Numbered from the stretch's first letter, positions 27,346-39,547 are shown. The stretch: 64,000 nucleotides of DNA from Oscheius onirici (GCA_932521025.1 OW051472.1:3100001-3164000), one strand, 5' to 3'. Made by a program: numbers and translations. The notes: a model not told the origin generated them from the sequence alone.

Positions 27346-30300
27346 ATGAAGGGAGCCCTGCTATTCCTACTCATCGGTCAGTTTTTCGATCTCTAGAGGG
27401 GAGACAAATTGCCCTTTTTGCATATGTCTGGCTCTAAAAATAGACCGACTAAAGAACAACAATTCTTCAGGCTTGACTGCCAGTCAACGAGATCAAGGAG
27501 TCGAGGAATACGGGACTGTTATGAGAACGCAGTGTGCTGACGGAATGCTCGCTGTTACGTGAGCTTGGAAAAGAGAAGAAGATTAATACTTTTTCAGAAT
27601 TGATTACAACCTCGATCGAGTCCACTCAGTCATCACATCGACCTCTGCCAGGACCCTTGAGAAGGCTAACATCACTTTCGGAACCAGTTGTCAGTTCGAG
27701 AATGACCACGCTCATAAGGTTGGTTTAAAGTAATTGACTGGTCGGAAAATTTTCCGTAGATATACAACATTTAACTTATTGTTGGAAGCTGACATGTGAT
27801 TTCGTAGCTTTTATAACGTCAAATGAACTCCTGTACCCAATCTTTTTTGGATCAAACTCCTGTCTTCTTATTAGTTCTTCTCACTTGTTTTGCTTAACTT
27901 ATTGAACACCAACATCTGATCGTAATACATCCTAAGATCCGGTAGAGATTTACTAGAACGCTCTATCTCCAGCGCAGCGAGACCGAATGCCTCACTTCCA
28001 ATGTACTTCTTGAGCTACCCTCTTTTGGTTGGAATTTTTGAACTATCTTCGGCTTTACTTTACTGGTCTAATATCCTAACTTTATTCTCATCGAAACTTG
28101 TCAACAGTTATCCCTAGATTATCCTGACAGAAGGCAAAACATTTTGCCAGATTTATCCAGGATTACTCTTGACAGGTATAGTAGACACCTCGAACAAGTG
28201 GAATAGCTAGAATTGCGTCAGACAAGCAATGTTGATGTTTCCCTTCCAGTCCGACAAGATTGTTTGCAAATTTAATGTCTGGGTACAAACATTAGGAAAG
28301 AGTTTGGATTTTTTAGTTGCTTACACAGTCTGCTGACCAGAACAAGAAATGTACTTCGAAATTCCAATAACTTTTTCAGTACTACCATCTGGCGACAACG
28401 TTCGAAAAGTGTAACGTCACAGCCAAACGCTACGACCATGGAGTTCGATATGATGGAGTTGTCAGTCTTTTTCTGTTCTAGCTGATATCCGAATCATTTA
28501 GGTCTTCATCCGAACTGGTCCCCCTCAGAATCAGGCCGTCAGTAGCTATCATGTCAGCTGTTCCTTCCTCTACAATTCCACTGCCAGTACGCGTTTTGAA
28601 GTCTACAACCGGGACGATCTCTACGATCTCCATACTGTCAAGAGCGTTGATACGATCTACAGTGAGGAGCTCAAGTTCACCATTTATCCCGTCTCCATGA
28701 CCGTTGCCAAAGAGTTTCCATGTAATTGATTCCCTTGTCTAATCTGAATCCAAATTCAGTGCTTTTCACCTATCCTGCCCGCTGTTTCCTCGACAACTAT
28801 AATGGTCATTCCAACCCGGTAACTGTTCTGGAGAATGGCTGTCCGGTCTTCGATGACAGGAAGAATTTCTATCTCTCGGCCGTCTTCCAGCCCAATGGTC
28901 AAGTCTGGTCAGCTGACACGACTGAAGTCCGTGTCGTCTTTGGAAATCACGTCTTGCCAGAGTTGGTTTTATTTCCTTTTCAGGACAAAATAAGTTTTAG
29001 TGGCAAGAACTCTCCAATCACTGCCCTTCGTTTCAGCTGTGACGTCATCTTCTGTACAAGTGAACAGAAGCACAGGATTGCGGGTATTCCTTTGGTGAGT
29101 AATCTTCCGAGAATATCCCTCCCCGAGTCTAGTTGGAGCATGAAAAAGTCAATTAGAGATGTGTGAGCCAATTAATCTTAGCCCAGTCCGTGACTCATTA
29201 CGGTAAATCCAGCATTTTGAGGAGTCACTAGATATTTTTCTGACAGCGTCTTTTTTTTGGATCCCATAGGGAAATTTGCGATTTAGGAATACTTTGAAAA
29301 ACTTAGATCAGAAATATGCTGCTTTCCGGTCATAAGAGTTTGTGTGTAACTGTGATGTAAAATTTATGTTAGAAATTGTGAAAACTCTTGTTCCCCGAAA
29401 GAGCCCTGCCCCATCACTTTTGCTCGCTCTCTTCTGCTATCGGCCGCGGCCATTTTTTTCTATCTGGACGCTTTTTTGCCGGCTCTTTTTCGTCTCTCGG
29501 CATCGCGCGCTCTCTCAATGCAACGACCCCCAGGCCTCCGATTTTTTGCTGTCGGTCGGACTAAAAAAGTGCAACCAGCGGGAGAGGAAAGTGCAAAGAA
29601 AGAAGCACGAACCATCGAGAAACCAGCTGATTCCGGCCGGAGGGCGTGGGAAAATGCCGTTTCGAAGGTTTAGAGTATAAATTTTCAAAACTTATCGAAA
29701 ATGGGGGCAATTCTAAGATTCCTAGAGGTTTTCCAGGCACTATTTCCAGCTTTTCCAAAAAGTACCCTCAACTTTTTTTCTTGTTTCGTCCCCAGCCATT
29801 TTTTGTCCAGCTGAGATTGGTTCGAGGCACCGTCCAGTACGGCCTGGTACGAGTCCGAAGAGCAAAAAACTGCTGGCCGAGTGAAAGAGAGCGGCCGGGA
29901 ATAAAATGAAAGTTTTTGAAACTTTTGTGAAAGTATAGGAAACGAAAGAAACTGATGAAGTTGGGTCCAATTCCAGTATAGTGAGATTTATGTGGTCCAA
30001 TACACTTGATCCAAACCGTTCATTCACATTCTTTTACTCAGTCAAAAACAGATGTTTCCGGACAACATAAGATAGAGAAAGCAACATTATTTAGGAACAA
30101 GTTCAGAAAATATACACCTGAGATTTATTCGGTGGCTTCGACTTGGAAACTAGGTTACCTTCAATAGAAGCATTTTTGTAGAGTTGTTTGAATCTATCCC
30201 ACTTCTTGTTCCAGCATATGATCTGCCCGAACCCTTTAAGTTTTCACTGATGAAACCTTTTCTGGTGGGGGCGTGTCAGTGTCCGTGGCTGGTACGGGGC

Positions 30301-32421
30301 CCCGAAGGCAAAAAATGACTGCGCTGGCCAAGCCGCAGGACTCTAACTGACCACATACTTTTGATACCTAGGTGTCTTTTTGACTGCTTCAAAAACGTGT
30401 TCGTTTCCATTTGAACAGGATCGAAAATGGTCTTTCTTTGTCCCTGGCCATAACTGACAGTGAAAGTCCGGTTTCCTGAGGCTAACACGCCAAAAAACGG
30501 CTTTCTTCAAGCCTCCGTGGCGGTCATTTTTTCAGCCAGTGTCCATTTTTTGCACTTTCCAGCCTCTCCGCTGCCAAAGTGCACTCTCAGTGCAGCCACC
30601 CCTAGGCTTGGCTAGAAAAAATGGCGCGGCTGCGGAAAGTGCAAACTGACAGTGAGACAAAACATCTGAAAAAAATGCGAGTTGCACCATTTTTGAGCTT
30701 TTTCTCGCGTTTTTTCAAGCAAACTGTGAACGGTTCAGGGCCGATGGGAACGACCCGGCACCGGGCAGGCGTTTTTTATGCCGGCACTGCCAGCCAGGGC
30801 CGGCAAAAAACGGCTGCGCTCACCCCTTCTGCTGTGTGGGGAGAGTGAGAGATAAAATAAGAGCCATACGCACAATGTTGCCTGTCCGAGGCGGTGGTCA
30901 CTCTTACTCTCGTCTCTTATCCACTTGACCACCATTTCACATCACTTCTTGATTGGAATCAGTCTCTCAACTGAACTCTCTCTAGTTCTTTGGCCTGGCT
31001 CTTGACTTCACTTTGCCATAGTCCCGGAATCTGATCTTTTGCTCGGATCATCCTGACACAACTAGAATAATCAGGACTGTTTGACCACCATGTCTGCTTG
31101 CGATCAGTCCTCACGTGACTCTGCCTGGATCGTTCTTTATTTCAATTCCCCGTACTTCTTTTCTAGTCATCCAGCTTGGTTTTAAGGTACTTCCAGAAAG
31201 ACTTAGAACGCCAGGAAGAACATTCTCAGGAATCTTGCTTGATTACCGTCTTTTACCGTAGGGCGCCTAGATTTAGGGAGAATAATACCCAGTCTAGTGT
31301 CTTCTTCTTCCTCCTTGTTCCTAACTAAATCACCATCTTCCAGTGTCCCTCAGCTGCTCCGTGTAACAGTCAGCCGGCCGCACAGTCGATCCTCTCGGAG
31401 CAAGAGGTGGGCGGAGAGCCCAAAGTCAAACTAGTCTCCGCCCACCTCCCGGTTCCGATCAACATCCAGCTGGATATCAGCGGAGGCTATGGACCCTACA
31501 AGGAGCCCATCCCTCGATCCTTCCCAGTCAACGTGACCAGACCCCCGAGTCAGTTTTCTCTCTTTGTAGTTTAACAAGAGCAATTTCAGTCACATGTGTG
31601 GATAATGGTACTCCCGTCTACAAATTCGTCCTGGGAACTCTCGTTGGTATCGTCTTCGGATTCATGGTCGGCATCGCCTTCACCAAGATGACAACACGTG
31701 GTGGCTATCTCATCAGTGAATCAAGTAATGGTTTCTCTGCCTGCTTGCAAAATATGTTCAAAAGAGGTCAGTATATCGAAGATACTAACCAGAATTAGAG
31801 TTTTTTTTATCAAACCAAAAATGTAACCTTTCTTCTTCTGTCGCATTATTTACAAGGTCTTTTGACAATGTTCTGCGAAAAGTAGTTCTTCCTCTAAAAT
31901 TTGACAAAAGCCCAAACAGCATGGAGGTTTCCTTCATTCTAGAACTTTCAAAAAATTTAAACGCCTGGAACCTCTCGTATAAAAAAAAGTATAGAAATGG
32001 ATAATAGTACTCCCGTCTACAAATTATATTCAAAAATAATCAATTGTGCACGCTGCTTTTCAGGTCGAAGACAGAACTTTTTTGTTTTCAGATGTTTTGC
32101 AAAGTTGTAGATCAATGTTTACAACTTTGCAGAACATCAAAAATTTCGGAAAATGCTAACTCAATTGTGTATTTTTGTCAGCGAGTAATTCTTCTGAGTC
32201 TTTGAATTTAAAAGTAATGGTCTTAAAATTAGACTCAACCTTTTGACCAACAGAAAAACGCAAACTTTAGAATTTTCTAATTCTCCCTAATTGCAGATAC
32301 CACCCGATGCGGCAGCGCCGTCTCGCAGGCCAACGCCGCTCCGCAACCGTACGTGAAGCTGGAATCGTCTCCTCCCGTCCTCCTCTCGACCGATCCCGAA
32401 ACTGGTTCGGCCCTAGCTTAG
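27346..32421 (+). CDS. Zona pellucida (ZP)-domain type I membrane protein, nine exons
   Basis: Exons: 27346-27376, 27471-27558, 27598-27718, 28380-28460, 28502-28721, 28760-29094, 31344-31548, 31590-31724 and 32297-32421. They join in phase to 446 residues. Signal peptide MKGALLFLLIGLTAS; the ZP region (about 20-310) has regularly spaced Cys, e.g. TQCADGMLAV, YPARCFLDNYNG, NGCPVFDD, RFSCDVIFC. A membrane helix lies at about 373-393 (VLGTLVGIVFGFMVGIAF), followed by a cytoplasmic tail of about 50 residues. ZP proteins polymerise into extracellular matrices such as nematode cuticle or apical surfaces. No RxKR convertase site is evident between the ZP region and the helix. The ATG follows TTTCCAG closely. 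The 2.25-kb intron at 29095-31343 is unusual in base composition. Reading through the exon 8 donor would give a shorter alternative tail. Confidence 0.85.
29380..30850. repeat. G/C-rich intronic stretch with repeated motifs in both orientations
   Basis: Inside the large ZP-gene intron. GGAAAGTGCAAA occurs at 29586-29597 and 30634-30645, and its reverse complement at 30549-30560. The string GGCAAAAAAYGRCTGCGCT occurs near 30309 and 30802. Runs of the type GGCCATTTTTT, in either orientation, occur near 29446, 30525 and 30618. This looks like degraded dispersed-repeat sequence. No coding frame is supported. Confidence 0.45.
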
Positions 32422-33349
32422 TTTGTTCTCTCTTCCTTCCCGAGTTACTAAACGGGTTCTCCTTCCGGGTCCCTTCCAAAACTAGGTGCCGTCTCCTCTT
32501 TCTAATCATAATATGTTTTTTCGGCTGTGAGAGTGAGCGAGTGTGAGAGACGACCAGATGACACGTTTTTCTTCTTATTTTTTCGTCGAAATTCCTCTCT
32601 TTGAGGATTAGTAGATGATTCCTTGTGGTCGTTCCACGACCGTCGGCCTTGCGATGTATCCTAGGTGAAAGGGTCGCTTCCAGTCTTTCTCTTTCTCGTC
32701 TTTCAAAAAATCTAAAAATCCTCTGGAAACGGCTTTTGGCCAAACAGTGCAAAGGCACCTAGTGCCTCTAAACGAGCTTTCCCCACCCCTCGGGTCATTC
32801 TTTTTTCTGAAAAAAGTTCCCCCGTCCCCAAATAACGGCCCAGCCGTACCCTGTGTCCCTGTATTCAGTCCCCCCCCCCCCCCCCCCAAAAAAAAAAAGC
32901 TCAAAAAATACCAAAAAAAATCTCGCCGTCGTCTTGCGTCCAATCTCTCCTTCTTTCTCCCACTAGTTACAAATCTCGGTTGTTTTCGAGGTCCTCTTCC
33001 ATATTGAAACGTGTGCTCTGTTGTCCAACCATTTTCTTCGTATGTCTTTTATCTTTCCTAATGTTTAGTTAGCAACTCCGGTTATATGAAAGAGTATACT
33101 GTGAATGGTTTAATAAACGTGTTAAAATTGAAAAAGAAACTAAGACAACTCTCAAGAGGTACTGAAAGAACCAGTTGCTAATCCTCCTTGAACTACGTTC
33201 TCTTTGATGCCTTTGACTATCTTTATATTCAATTATTCTATCGATTCTAGCTTCATTTTCCGCAAAAGGTCTGGTCTTGGCAAAAAATGTTAAACAGCTT
33301 ACATATTCGGGATGGCTCGTGTTATAAGGGTCATCTAGAGATAACTCTA
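32422..33349. other. Intergenic with a poly-C/poly-A tract
   Basis: No gene. Holds 18 consecutive C (32870-32887) followed directly by 11 A (32888-32898). It is probably the 3' side of the ZP gene and the 3' side of the broken gene copy on the minus strand. Confidence 0.5.
32870..32898. repeat. Homopolymer tract C18-A11
   Basis: Direct count from the sequence. On the minus strand it reads as 11 T then 18 G. Tract length may be affected by sequencing error. Confidence 0.8.
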
Positions 33350-33675
33350 GACAAGTGTCAGCAGGTCAAGTTGTAGGATTAAATTTGACGAATAAACTGC
33401 TAAAGACCAGGAACCAGGTAGATGTTCCTCCACATTGCACTGGACCGGGTAATAGATCACATGCAATAGAACAAATGTATCATCCAATTCCCAGCTCGAT
33501 TTGAGACTGTTTATGAACTCTTCAGTTCCTCTGGAACAGGAATAGAAGGTTGTACTAGTCCTAACGTGCATCTGAAAAAGATACAATTTAATAGAAAAGA
33601 TGGGAAACAGACCTTTTCGACGACTTTGCGCATAGAATATCTGTCGAGGCAGAGGAGTTCCAGCCGGGTAGACAT
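33350..33675 (-). pseudogene. Partial paralogue of the 35.4-36.4 kb gene
   Basis: Begins MSTRLELLCLDRYSMRKVVE, then a GTCTGTTTCC...TTTTTCAG intron and MHVRTSTTFYSCSRGTEEFI. The 36.4-kb gene has MSAKLDLSSLDSYSLRKMVE and MTTKTSTTFC-SRGTEKFM in the same exon arrangement. The sequence before the ATG is also similar. This copy carries a short insertion (extra YSC) and then loses similarity to the intact gene after about 40 further residues. No later exons were found before 33300. It looks like a truncated duplicate, though a shorter functional gene cannot be excluded. Confidence 0.55.
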
Positions 33676-33886
33676 CTTTAAGACGATTCGACAATAGAAT
33701 GATCAAAATGAGATAGGACGCGCTCTCCTAAGAGTGGTAGAAGCGAAATATGTACACCTGTTATTTGTTGGATCACGTCCCACCTCTCCTGTAATCATTC
33801 TCACATCGAATCGAATGTCTGCCAAAAATTAAAAAAAATTTATTGAAAACTAAAAGCAATGAGTATGCTACATAGGTCTTCTTTCT

Positions 33887-34968
33887 CTACGAGCAAGTGG
33901 TTGGAGCATTGACACGGAACTGACAGAGATAGGGTCTGTTCAGAATGTCGCTCCTGGTGTACCATTCGGACGTCAGTGGCTTGACAATTGCGCGAGAGTC
34001 GATGAACAACAAGGGCTCTAAACAATTGATCTTGACGGTTTTCGATATGGGTCACTTACGAGCAAGAGCCCAGTTGGTGTAGCTCGAGTTTGAATGGTCG
34101 TCCCAAGACCAGGCTCCATTTCCAGAAGACCGATAACCGATGGGGATCTCATAGAAGGTAGACTGACCGAGGAAATCTGAAAAATGTATTTGTTTGACTG
34201 TACAAACAAGTGAAACCTCTGGTAATTGTGACGAATTCGGTGTTCTCGAAGGCATTTCTAATCGTGGCCAAATGTCCAGCGGCCGACTCACAGTTGGCAG
34301 AAGCCGCCTCCATTGTCGAAGAGTCGTAGAGACTGCCGTAGAACCATCTGAATAATCACTCGTTCCACTCACTACTCGTCTTATTCCAAGCCTTTTCGAA
34401 TTCAAGAAACTCACGAATTAGAGGCAACTCCATATCTTAATCCGGTTGTGTTGCTGGACTGATCAAGAGTAGAAGGAGCTGGAGTGGCTTCATCACAAGC
34501 CGGCAGCTCACAGACAAAAGGATGGACAGAATCCTTCTTGTTCTCGACGATCTGCCACTTTCCTCCTTGTTGTTTGATCATCAAAGCGACGGAATGATTA
34601 GAGTTGGGACTGGCTCCTTCTGAAAACTTTCATACTCTTATTCAAGCTCTCGACCCACTCTGGAAGTTGGTGAACGTCGCAGCAGTTCTGTCCGAATACT
34701 TCCAAACTCCTTGGTCGTAAAAGATCCCGACAAACGTTGAAAGAGACAGCGTTTCAATAGAAAGATGAACAAAGTCGTTCTGTTCTTGCGTCCGGATGTT
34801 CGCCAAATGACCGCCCAGATTCTGACAGATTGACTCGGCCGCAGTCCATTGAGCCGGGAGCTTGGCTGTCAAGTAACAGAGATTGTCCGGAGCGTAGAAA
34901 ACTGCTCCGTAAGGACAGAGGGCTGAAGAAAGCACAAAGAGAGAAGAGAGAAGAAGAAGCTGCATCAT
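33887..34968 (-). CDS. Secreted protein with two C-type lectin domains
   Basis: Signal peptide MMQLLLLSSLFVLSSALCP. First C-type lectin domain: LCYLTAKLPAQWTAAESIC, NLGGHLANIRTQEQNDFV, WKYSDRTAATFTNFQ, closing with HPFVCELPAC. After a Ser/Thr/Pro linker comes the second domain: ANCESAAGHLATIRNAFENT, WSWDDHSNSSYTNWA, ending RPYLCQFRVNAPTTCS. Several introns of about 45-60 bp interrupt it. Nematode proteins of this class are often secreted and linked to defence or matrix. The carbohydrate-binding EPN/QPD and WND motifs are not evident, so sugar binding is uncertain. The start is the first of two adjacent ATGs; the stop is at 33887. Confidence 0.85.
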
Positions 34969-35366
34969 GGCTGGGTACTGATGTACTCTTACCGTCCCTC
35001 TTTTATACCGAGGGAAATCCCCTTATCACGGATCAGTGATGTGATAGTATCGAATACAGGGAAAAAAGGGAGGGGAGAACAGTGATCAGAGAAATGAGGA
35101 TCGGAGAAGTGATCTGTGAGGAGAGATCTGAAAAGCTTCTGGAACTAGCGCGAGAACATTGAGTGAAAGATGTTGGCTCCTTTTTGACTGATGTCGATTG
35201 GAGAATTCCGAACCTTTTTGAGTTCGGGATTCGGGACAATGCAAAGACTTCAGTATCAGACAAGAGACATGGCTTTCTATGTGAAAAACAGTTAGAACTA
35301 ATTACAAGTTTATTGTCAAAAACTATACCAAATAGAAGTGAATACAATGCTCTAGAGGAATGATGG

Positions 35367-36399
35367 TCATCGTTTGTCCTCCTCTTCCTTAGACCTCATA
35401 ATTTCCTTCCAGTGTTTTACACACCTGTTCATCAACTTTACGAGTTCATCTTCGACCAAGACCGTCTTCAGTTGTTGTCCGAATGACGTTTGTGAGAACG
35501 AAGATGAACGGAGACAGACGGACAACTGCTGAAGAGAGTTGTATTGCTCTCCATTGAGCCAATTGTGAAAGATGAGTGATAGAAACTGAAAGCTTTGAAA
35601 CAATGTACCTTCAGGAAAGTATAAACGAGTTCTGGATGGAAGTAACCAAAAACCAGAGAAATATTCTTGTGAATCTGACCCATTTCGCTAAGCTTTGATG
35701 TTCTCCAATAGGATTCGGCGTTGTTCATGTGAACCTGGATAGAGATATTGGGAACATTCTGAAAGAATCGGGATGATCATTATACTTGGGCGCCCGAGTC
35801 AAAGGCGCAAACCTGGTGTCACGTTTTTCTCAAAATTCTCTAGATACACCCTTGGCATCATTTATGTCATAAGTAGGTACAGCCCCAAAGAATCTCCAGC
35901 AAAAATGACGCCAAGGGTGTATAGTGAAATTTTCGAGAAAATCGGCTCGACTCGAGTCAGATTCGAGATTCAATTGGAGCCATTTCGCTCAGATCAGGAA
36001 GGACCACATTGTTGAAGAAGGTCTCTTCATATCTGCTCTGAAATTTTTAAGTGAGAGTTGTTATTGGGATAAAGTTATCACAAACACCCGAGGGATCTTG
36101 ACAAACTTGAGCGAGCATGTCTTCTTCAAAGCACTGACAGTTGTCCCTCCTCTAGGACTGGGCTTGGCGATGGATCTCAGGGAGCTGCCATAGTACTGAA
36201 TGGAAGAGTCTTTCAACTTCCAGCTTGGCTTGAGATTTTTCATGAACTTTTCAGTTCCTCTGGAACAGAAGGTGGTACTGGTCTTTGTTGTCATCTGAAG
36301 TTGATAGTTGAAGGGATAAAAGTATGAGATGCAAACCTTTTCGACCATTTTGCGCAGCGAGTAGCTGTCGAGACTGGAGAGATCCAACTTGGCAGACAT
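35367..36399 (-). CDS. Hypothetical protein, multi-exon, intact copy of a duplicated gene
   Basis: Exon 1 is 36399-36337 (MSAKLDLSSLDSYSLRKMVE) and exon 2 is 36294-36088 (starting MTTKTSTTFCSRGTEKF). Exon 3 begins at 36037 (SRYEETFFNN). Later exons include HMNNAESYWRTSKLSEMGQI, FHPELVYTFLK and SLIFHNWLNGEQYNSLQQLS, ending KHWKEIMRSKEEEDKR. The 3' end of exon 3 is uncertain, and a hairpin element lies in the intron that follows. No signal peptide or membrane helix. The LRKMVEK start and the later pattern faintly resemble nematode F-box/FTH proteins, which I cannot confirm. A broken copy lies 2.7 kb away on the other side of the lectin gene. Confidence 0.5.
35825..35941. mobile_element. Small hairpin (MITE-like) element
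   Basis: 117 bp with imperfect 35-bp terminal inverted repeats (35825-35859 and 35907-35941; about five mismatches or shifts), outer ends TTTTCTC and GAGAAAA, 47-bp loop. It lies in a probable intron of the minus-strand gene. No clear target-site duplication was identified. Confidence 0.5.
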
Positions 36400-36676
36400 T
36401 CTTGAGGACGAATTGTTGTCAGAAAGATGAGACCGGGCAGGAAGCCACTTCAGTAGATCAGTAGAAGCGAAGCAGCCGGTTGCAACACCTGCTCGCAGTA
36501 GCTTTCTGTGGTTTGACACTGAAAATTTTTCGGTTCGTCTACGGTTCACGGAAGCGCTTTTCAAGTTGTCAAGAATTTAAAATCTATGGAGTAATCAGAG
36601 GTGGATGGGGAGGGGATCAGTAGGTAGCTTTAGCCCAGATACGGGCGGTGCTAACCTTGTTCACCTTAAGTCTCTG

Positions 36677-36772
36677 CAATTAGTTTTTAACAAGTCGCGA
36701 CAGGATAAACAAGTGCGCAAACTTCTTGCAACTGATAGTTTTTTTTTGGGGCGTCTGAGACAGTGTCTGGAA
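36677..36772 (+). repeat. Diverged fragment of the 42.5/49.0-kb repeat
   Basis: The sequence CAATTAGTTTTTAACRAGTC and the following GACAGG and GTGCGCAAACTT match the start of the arm at 48998-49397 (from about 49026), with some gaps and mismatches. It shows that this repeat has at least one more copy in the window. Confidence 0.55.
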
Positions 36773-37162
36773 CATATATTTTTTTAATTGTTTTTTTAGA
36801 TGTATGTAGTAACTTTTTCTTACTACACACATCTACAAAAACAGGTTAAAATGTCGTCAAGGAATCATAGAAGTACCGATTCGGTTAAAAACAGTCGGTT
36901 AAAAACCAGTAGTTTATTATTAAAATCAATACCAATTCTAAATTACTGTTTTAGACCAAAAAATTGAAGCTTCATCATTCTTTAAATATCTTTTCTGTAG
37001 TATCGACAGGCGTCTGAATTTTTTCCGGATAAACATAAACATGCAGGTTGAAATGGCAAAGCCGTAGTGCCCCGAACCATTTCTTTCAAAAAGTTTGCAA
37101 AAGTCATAATATCCTGTCTTCCCCTTCCCCCTCCAAATGTTTGTCCTTTATGACAAATAAAA

Positions 37163-37184
37163 TATCTATCTATCTATCTATCTA
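37163..37184. repeat. TATC microsatellite
   Basis: Five perfect TATC units plus TA. Confidence 0.85.
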
Positions 37185-37363
37185 GGTTCTCTGTTTCATT
37201 TATTTTACCGTCAATTGATCTCAGTACCATTTTGTATCCAGTTCCAATTTCCACTCCCTCTCCCACATCGTGATACCTACATAAGGAAATGGAATCGTCT
37301 GACGGGGTCGGCTTGATTCTATTTCCGCCAGAGCCTCACCTGTGCGTGTAGTGTTTTATAGCT

Positions 37364-39016
37364 ATGGAAAATAACTCCATAGAATCTTCAACAATTCCCG
37401 ATGAGAATTCTGTATTCATTGCAGTCTCAGTCTTATTCATCTTGACGGTGATCATCGTTCCGGTTCATTTACTGGCCATCTTTGCACGTTATTCCTTTTT
37501 TAGGGTAAACTACCCAGTTCAGGTCCTTTATCGCTTCGAGAGCTTTCGTCGAAACGCCTCTTTTCAACTATTGGCCCGGGTTATCATCCTCGAATTCGTT
37601 CAAATGACCGGACTCATCTATAGCGGTCTATTTTTCTGGTTTCCACAAATGTACTATTGGGAAATTGTTCGAAAAGTACCGTACTCTAAAGCCTAAAACC
37701 GAAAAAATTCAGTTCTACGGCGTCGTTTTATGCTGCTTCTTTCCGGCCCTTTTTGCTCTCAAATGTGAGCTGACCGTATTCAGAATAATGGTCGCTTTGA
37801 GACTGGCCAGATCCGAGAAACTGCCTCTTAGTATCAAGGTAGTTTACTATTTACTGACCTTAAAGCACACGTGTACGATTGTTAATATAACGCGGAACAA
37901 AGTGATCTCAGCATTGCGTTTAAAGTCGCTCAACTTGTTAATCAAGCCTATTAGGTTCGAGCAGAGAACGCAACAAAACGCTGCTAGCAGACAATGAAGT
38001 TGATAGAGATAGGGTAGGGAGAATGTAAAAACAGGGCAGTAGATACTGAGAGTAGAATGGGTTTAAAAAAATGGAGTTGACCAGAGAAAGACAAGACTAA
38101 CAGACGTTGTACACTAGCAGGAGCAAGATACGTTCTGAAGAGTAAGACTATGTTTGACGGAAATTATCTGGAAATGTATTGCTAGCTTTTGGAAATGCTT
38201 ATGTCTGTGCAAACAAGGAACTGAATGGGCCGGTTCACTTCCAGAACTACTGTAGTTGCTCACTTAGAATGCTAGCGTGGATACTATTACGTTGACCCTC
38301 ATCCTAAAATTGTACTAGTCCGGTTCGCGTTCGTTTATTCTAAAAAAATTGACGATGTGTACTGTAAAAAAAGATAAAAAAGAGATCTAAAGTCGAGCAC
38401 AATTTCAGATCGTTGAATGCATCGGCTGGCTCCTCATCTTGGCTCTTTGTATCGGTGCCTGGGTTGACAACGCCATGGATTTCGATCCATATCAATCCTA
38501 TTGGACCTATCGACCTGACAGTGTTGTGGCCAAGATCATTGCCCAAATGGAGCTGTACATCTGTATTCCATTGATTCTTGTCACCTACTTTCTCTATTCT
38601 ATGATGCTGAGTATCATCTACTCGATGAAGAAGAAACCACAACAGCGATTCCGAAAAAGCAAAGATGAATGGTCACTCTTCTGGCAGAACACGACCACTA
38701 CTGTCTATTACATTGTCATTATCTTAATCTTCCACGTTCCAGGTTCAATATCGATTGATTCGTTTAAAAATTCAGGTTTAGATATTGTTGACAAGGCGGT
38801 CCAAGCCAGTATGTGGTACTTTGTTGCTAATTGTGTAGCTTGGATCACTGCCTTCTACTGGACATCGCTTCTTCTTTTAATTTGTAACAGGTGAGAAAAT
38901 AGGAAGTGGGAAAAATATTTTTATTCAGAAGCATCCGAAAGAAGATTCGGGTCCCGAGATCGGATAGAACGGAAAGTACGAGAGTGGTGACCGTCGCGAA
39001 GAAGGGCTCCTCTTGA
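37364..39016 (+). CDS. Serpentine 7TM receptor (nematode chemoreceptor-like)
   Basis: Exons 37364-37675, 37713-37838, 38409-38742, 38776-38890 and 38929-39016 join in phase to 324 residues. Hydrophobic helices are seen at VFIAVSVLFILTVIIVPVHL, then LARVIILEFVQMTGLIYSGL, YGVVLCCFFPALFAL, VECIGWLLILALCIGAW, YICIPLILVTYFLYSMML, YYIVIILIFHVPG and ANCVAWITAFYW. The basic C-terminal tail ends VTVAKKGSS. There is no signal peptide, as in most such receptors. Family assignment below 7TM is not possible by eye. The 570-bp intron between exons 2 and 3 holds no recognisable gene. Confidence 0.8.
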
Positions 39017-39547
39017 AGATTTTCACAATTTAGGAGTTTCATATAAACAAACTTTCCTGTAGGTTGAACGTCTCACATTCAGATTTTTTGTTCAGTAGAC
39101 AGTGGGTCGATATAATTTTAGGCAAGCGCAGACGTTCAAATTAAAGATTTAAGGTACTGTAGCTTAAAATGTAAGCAGATTACTGTAGCTTCTGGCGTTT
39201 ACCCTTAAAAACAAAAGATTCTGGTCAGACGTGTGTTTTGAGTACGACTCTGTGTTTCATAAGATCTTTTGACTCAGAATCATTAAATAGGTTAGTGTAC
39301 CTTAGCCGCTTATCCTGAAAAGCCTGATGGCTTCATGTCCTAAAAAGGGACAGTTCCGGGCGGTTCACTAGAACTCTCCAATATCGATTGTCTCCCAATT
39401 CTCTCCCGTATCGTCTTTGTACCGTCGTCCGACCAGGTCACCCTGAGCCACTTTCTCTTTGAAACTTTGTAATTATCCCAGGCCTCTCGCGAGACCCGGT
39501 TGACCAATTTTTGAAGACCCAAATGAAGGGTGATAATCACATTTTAT

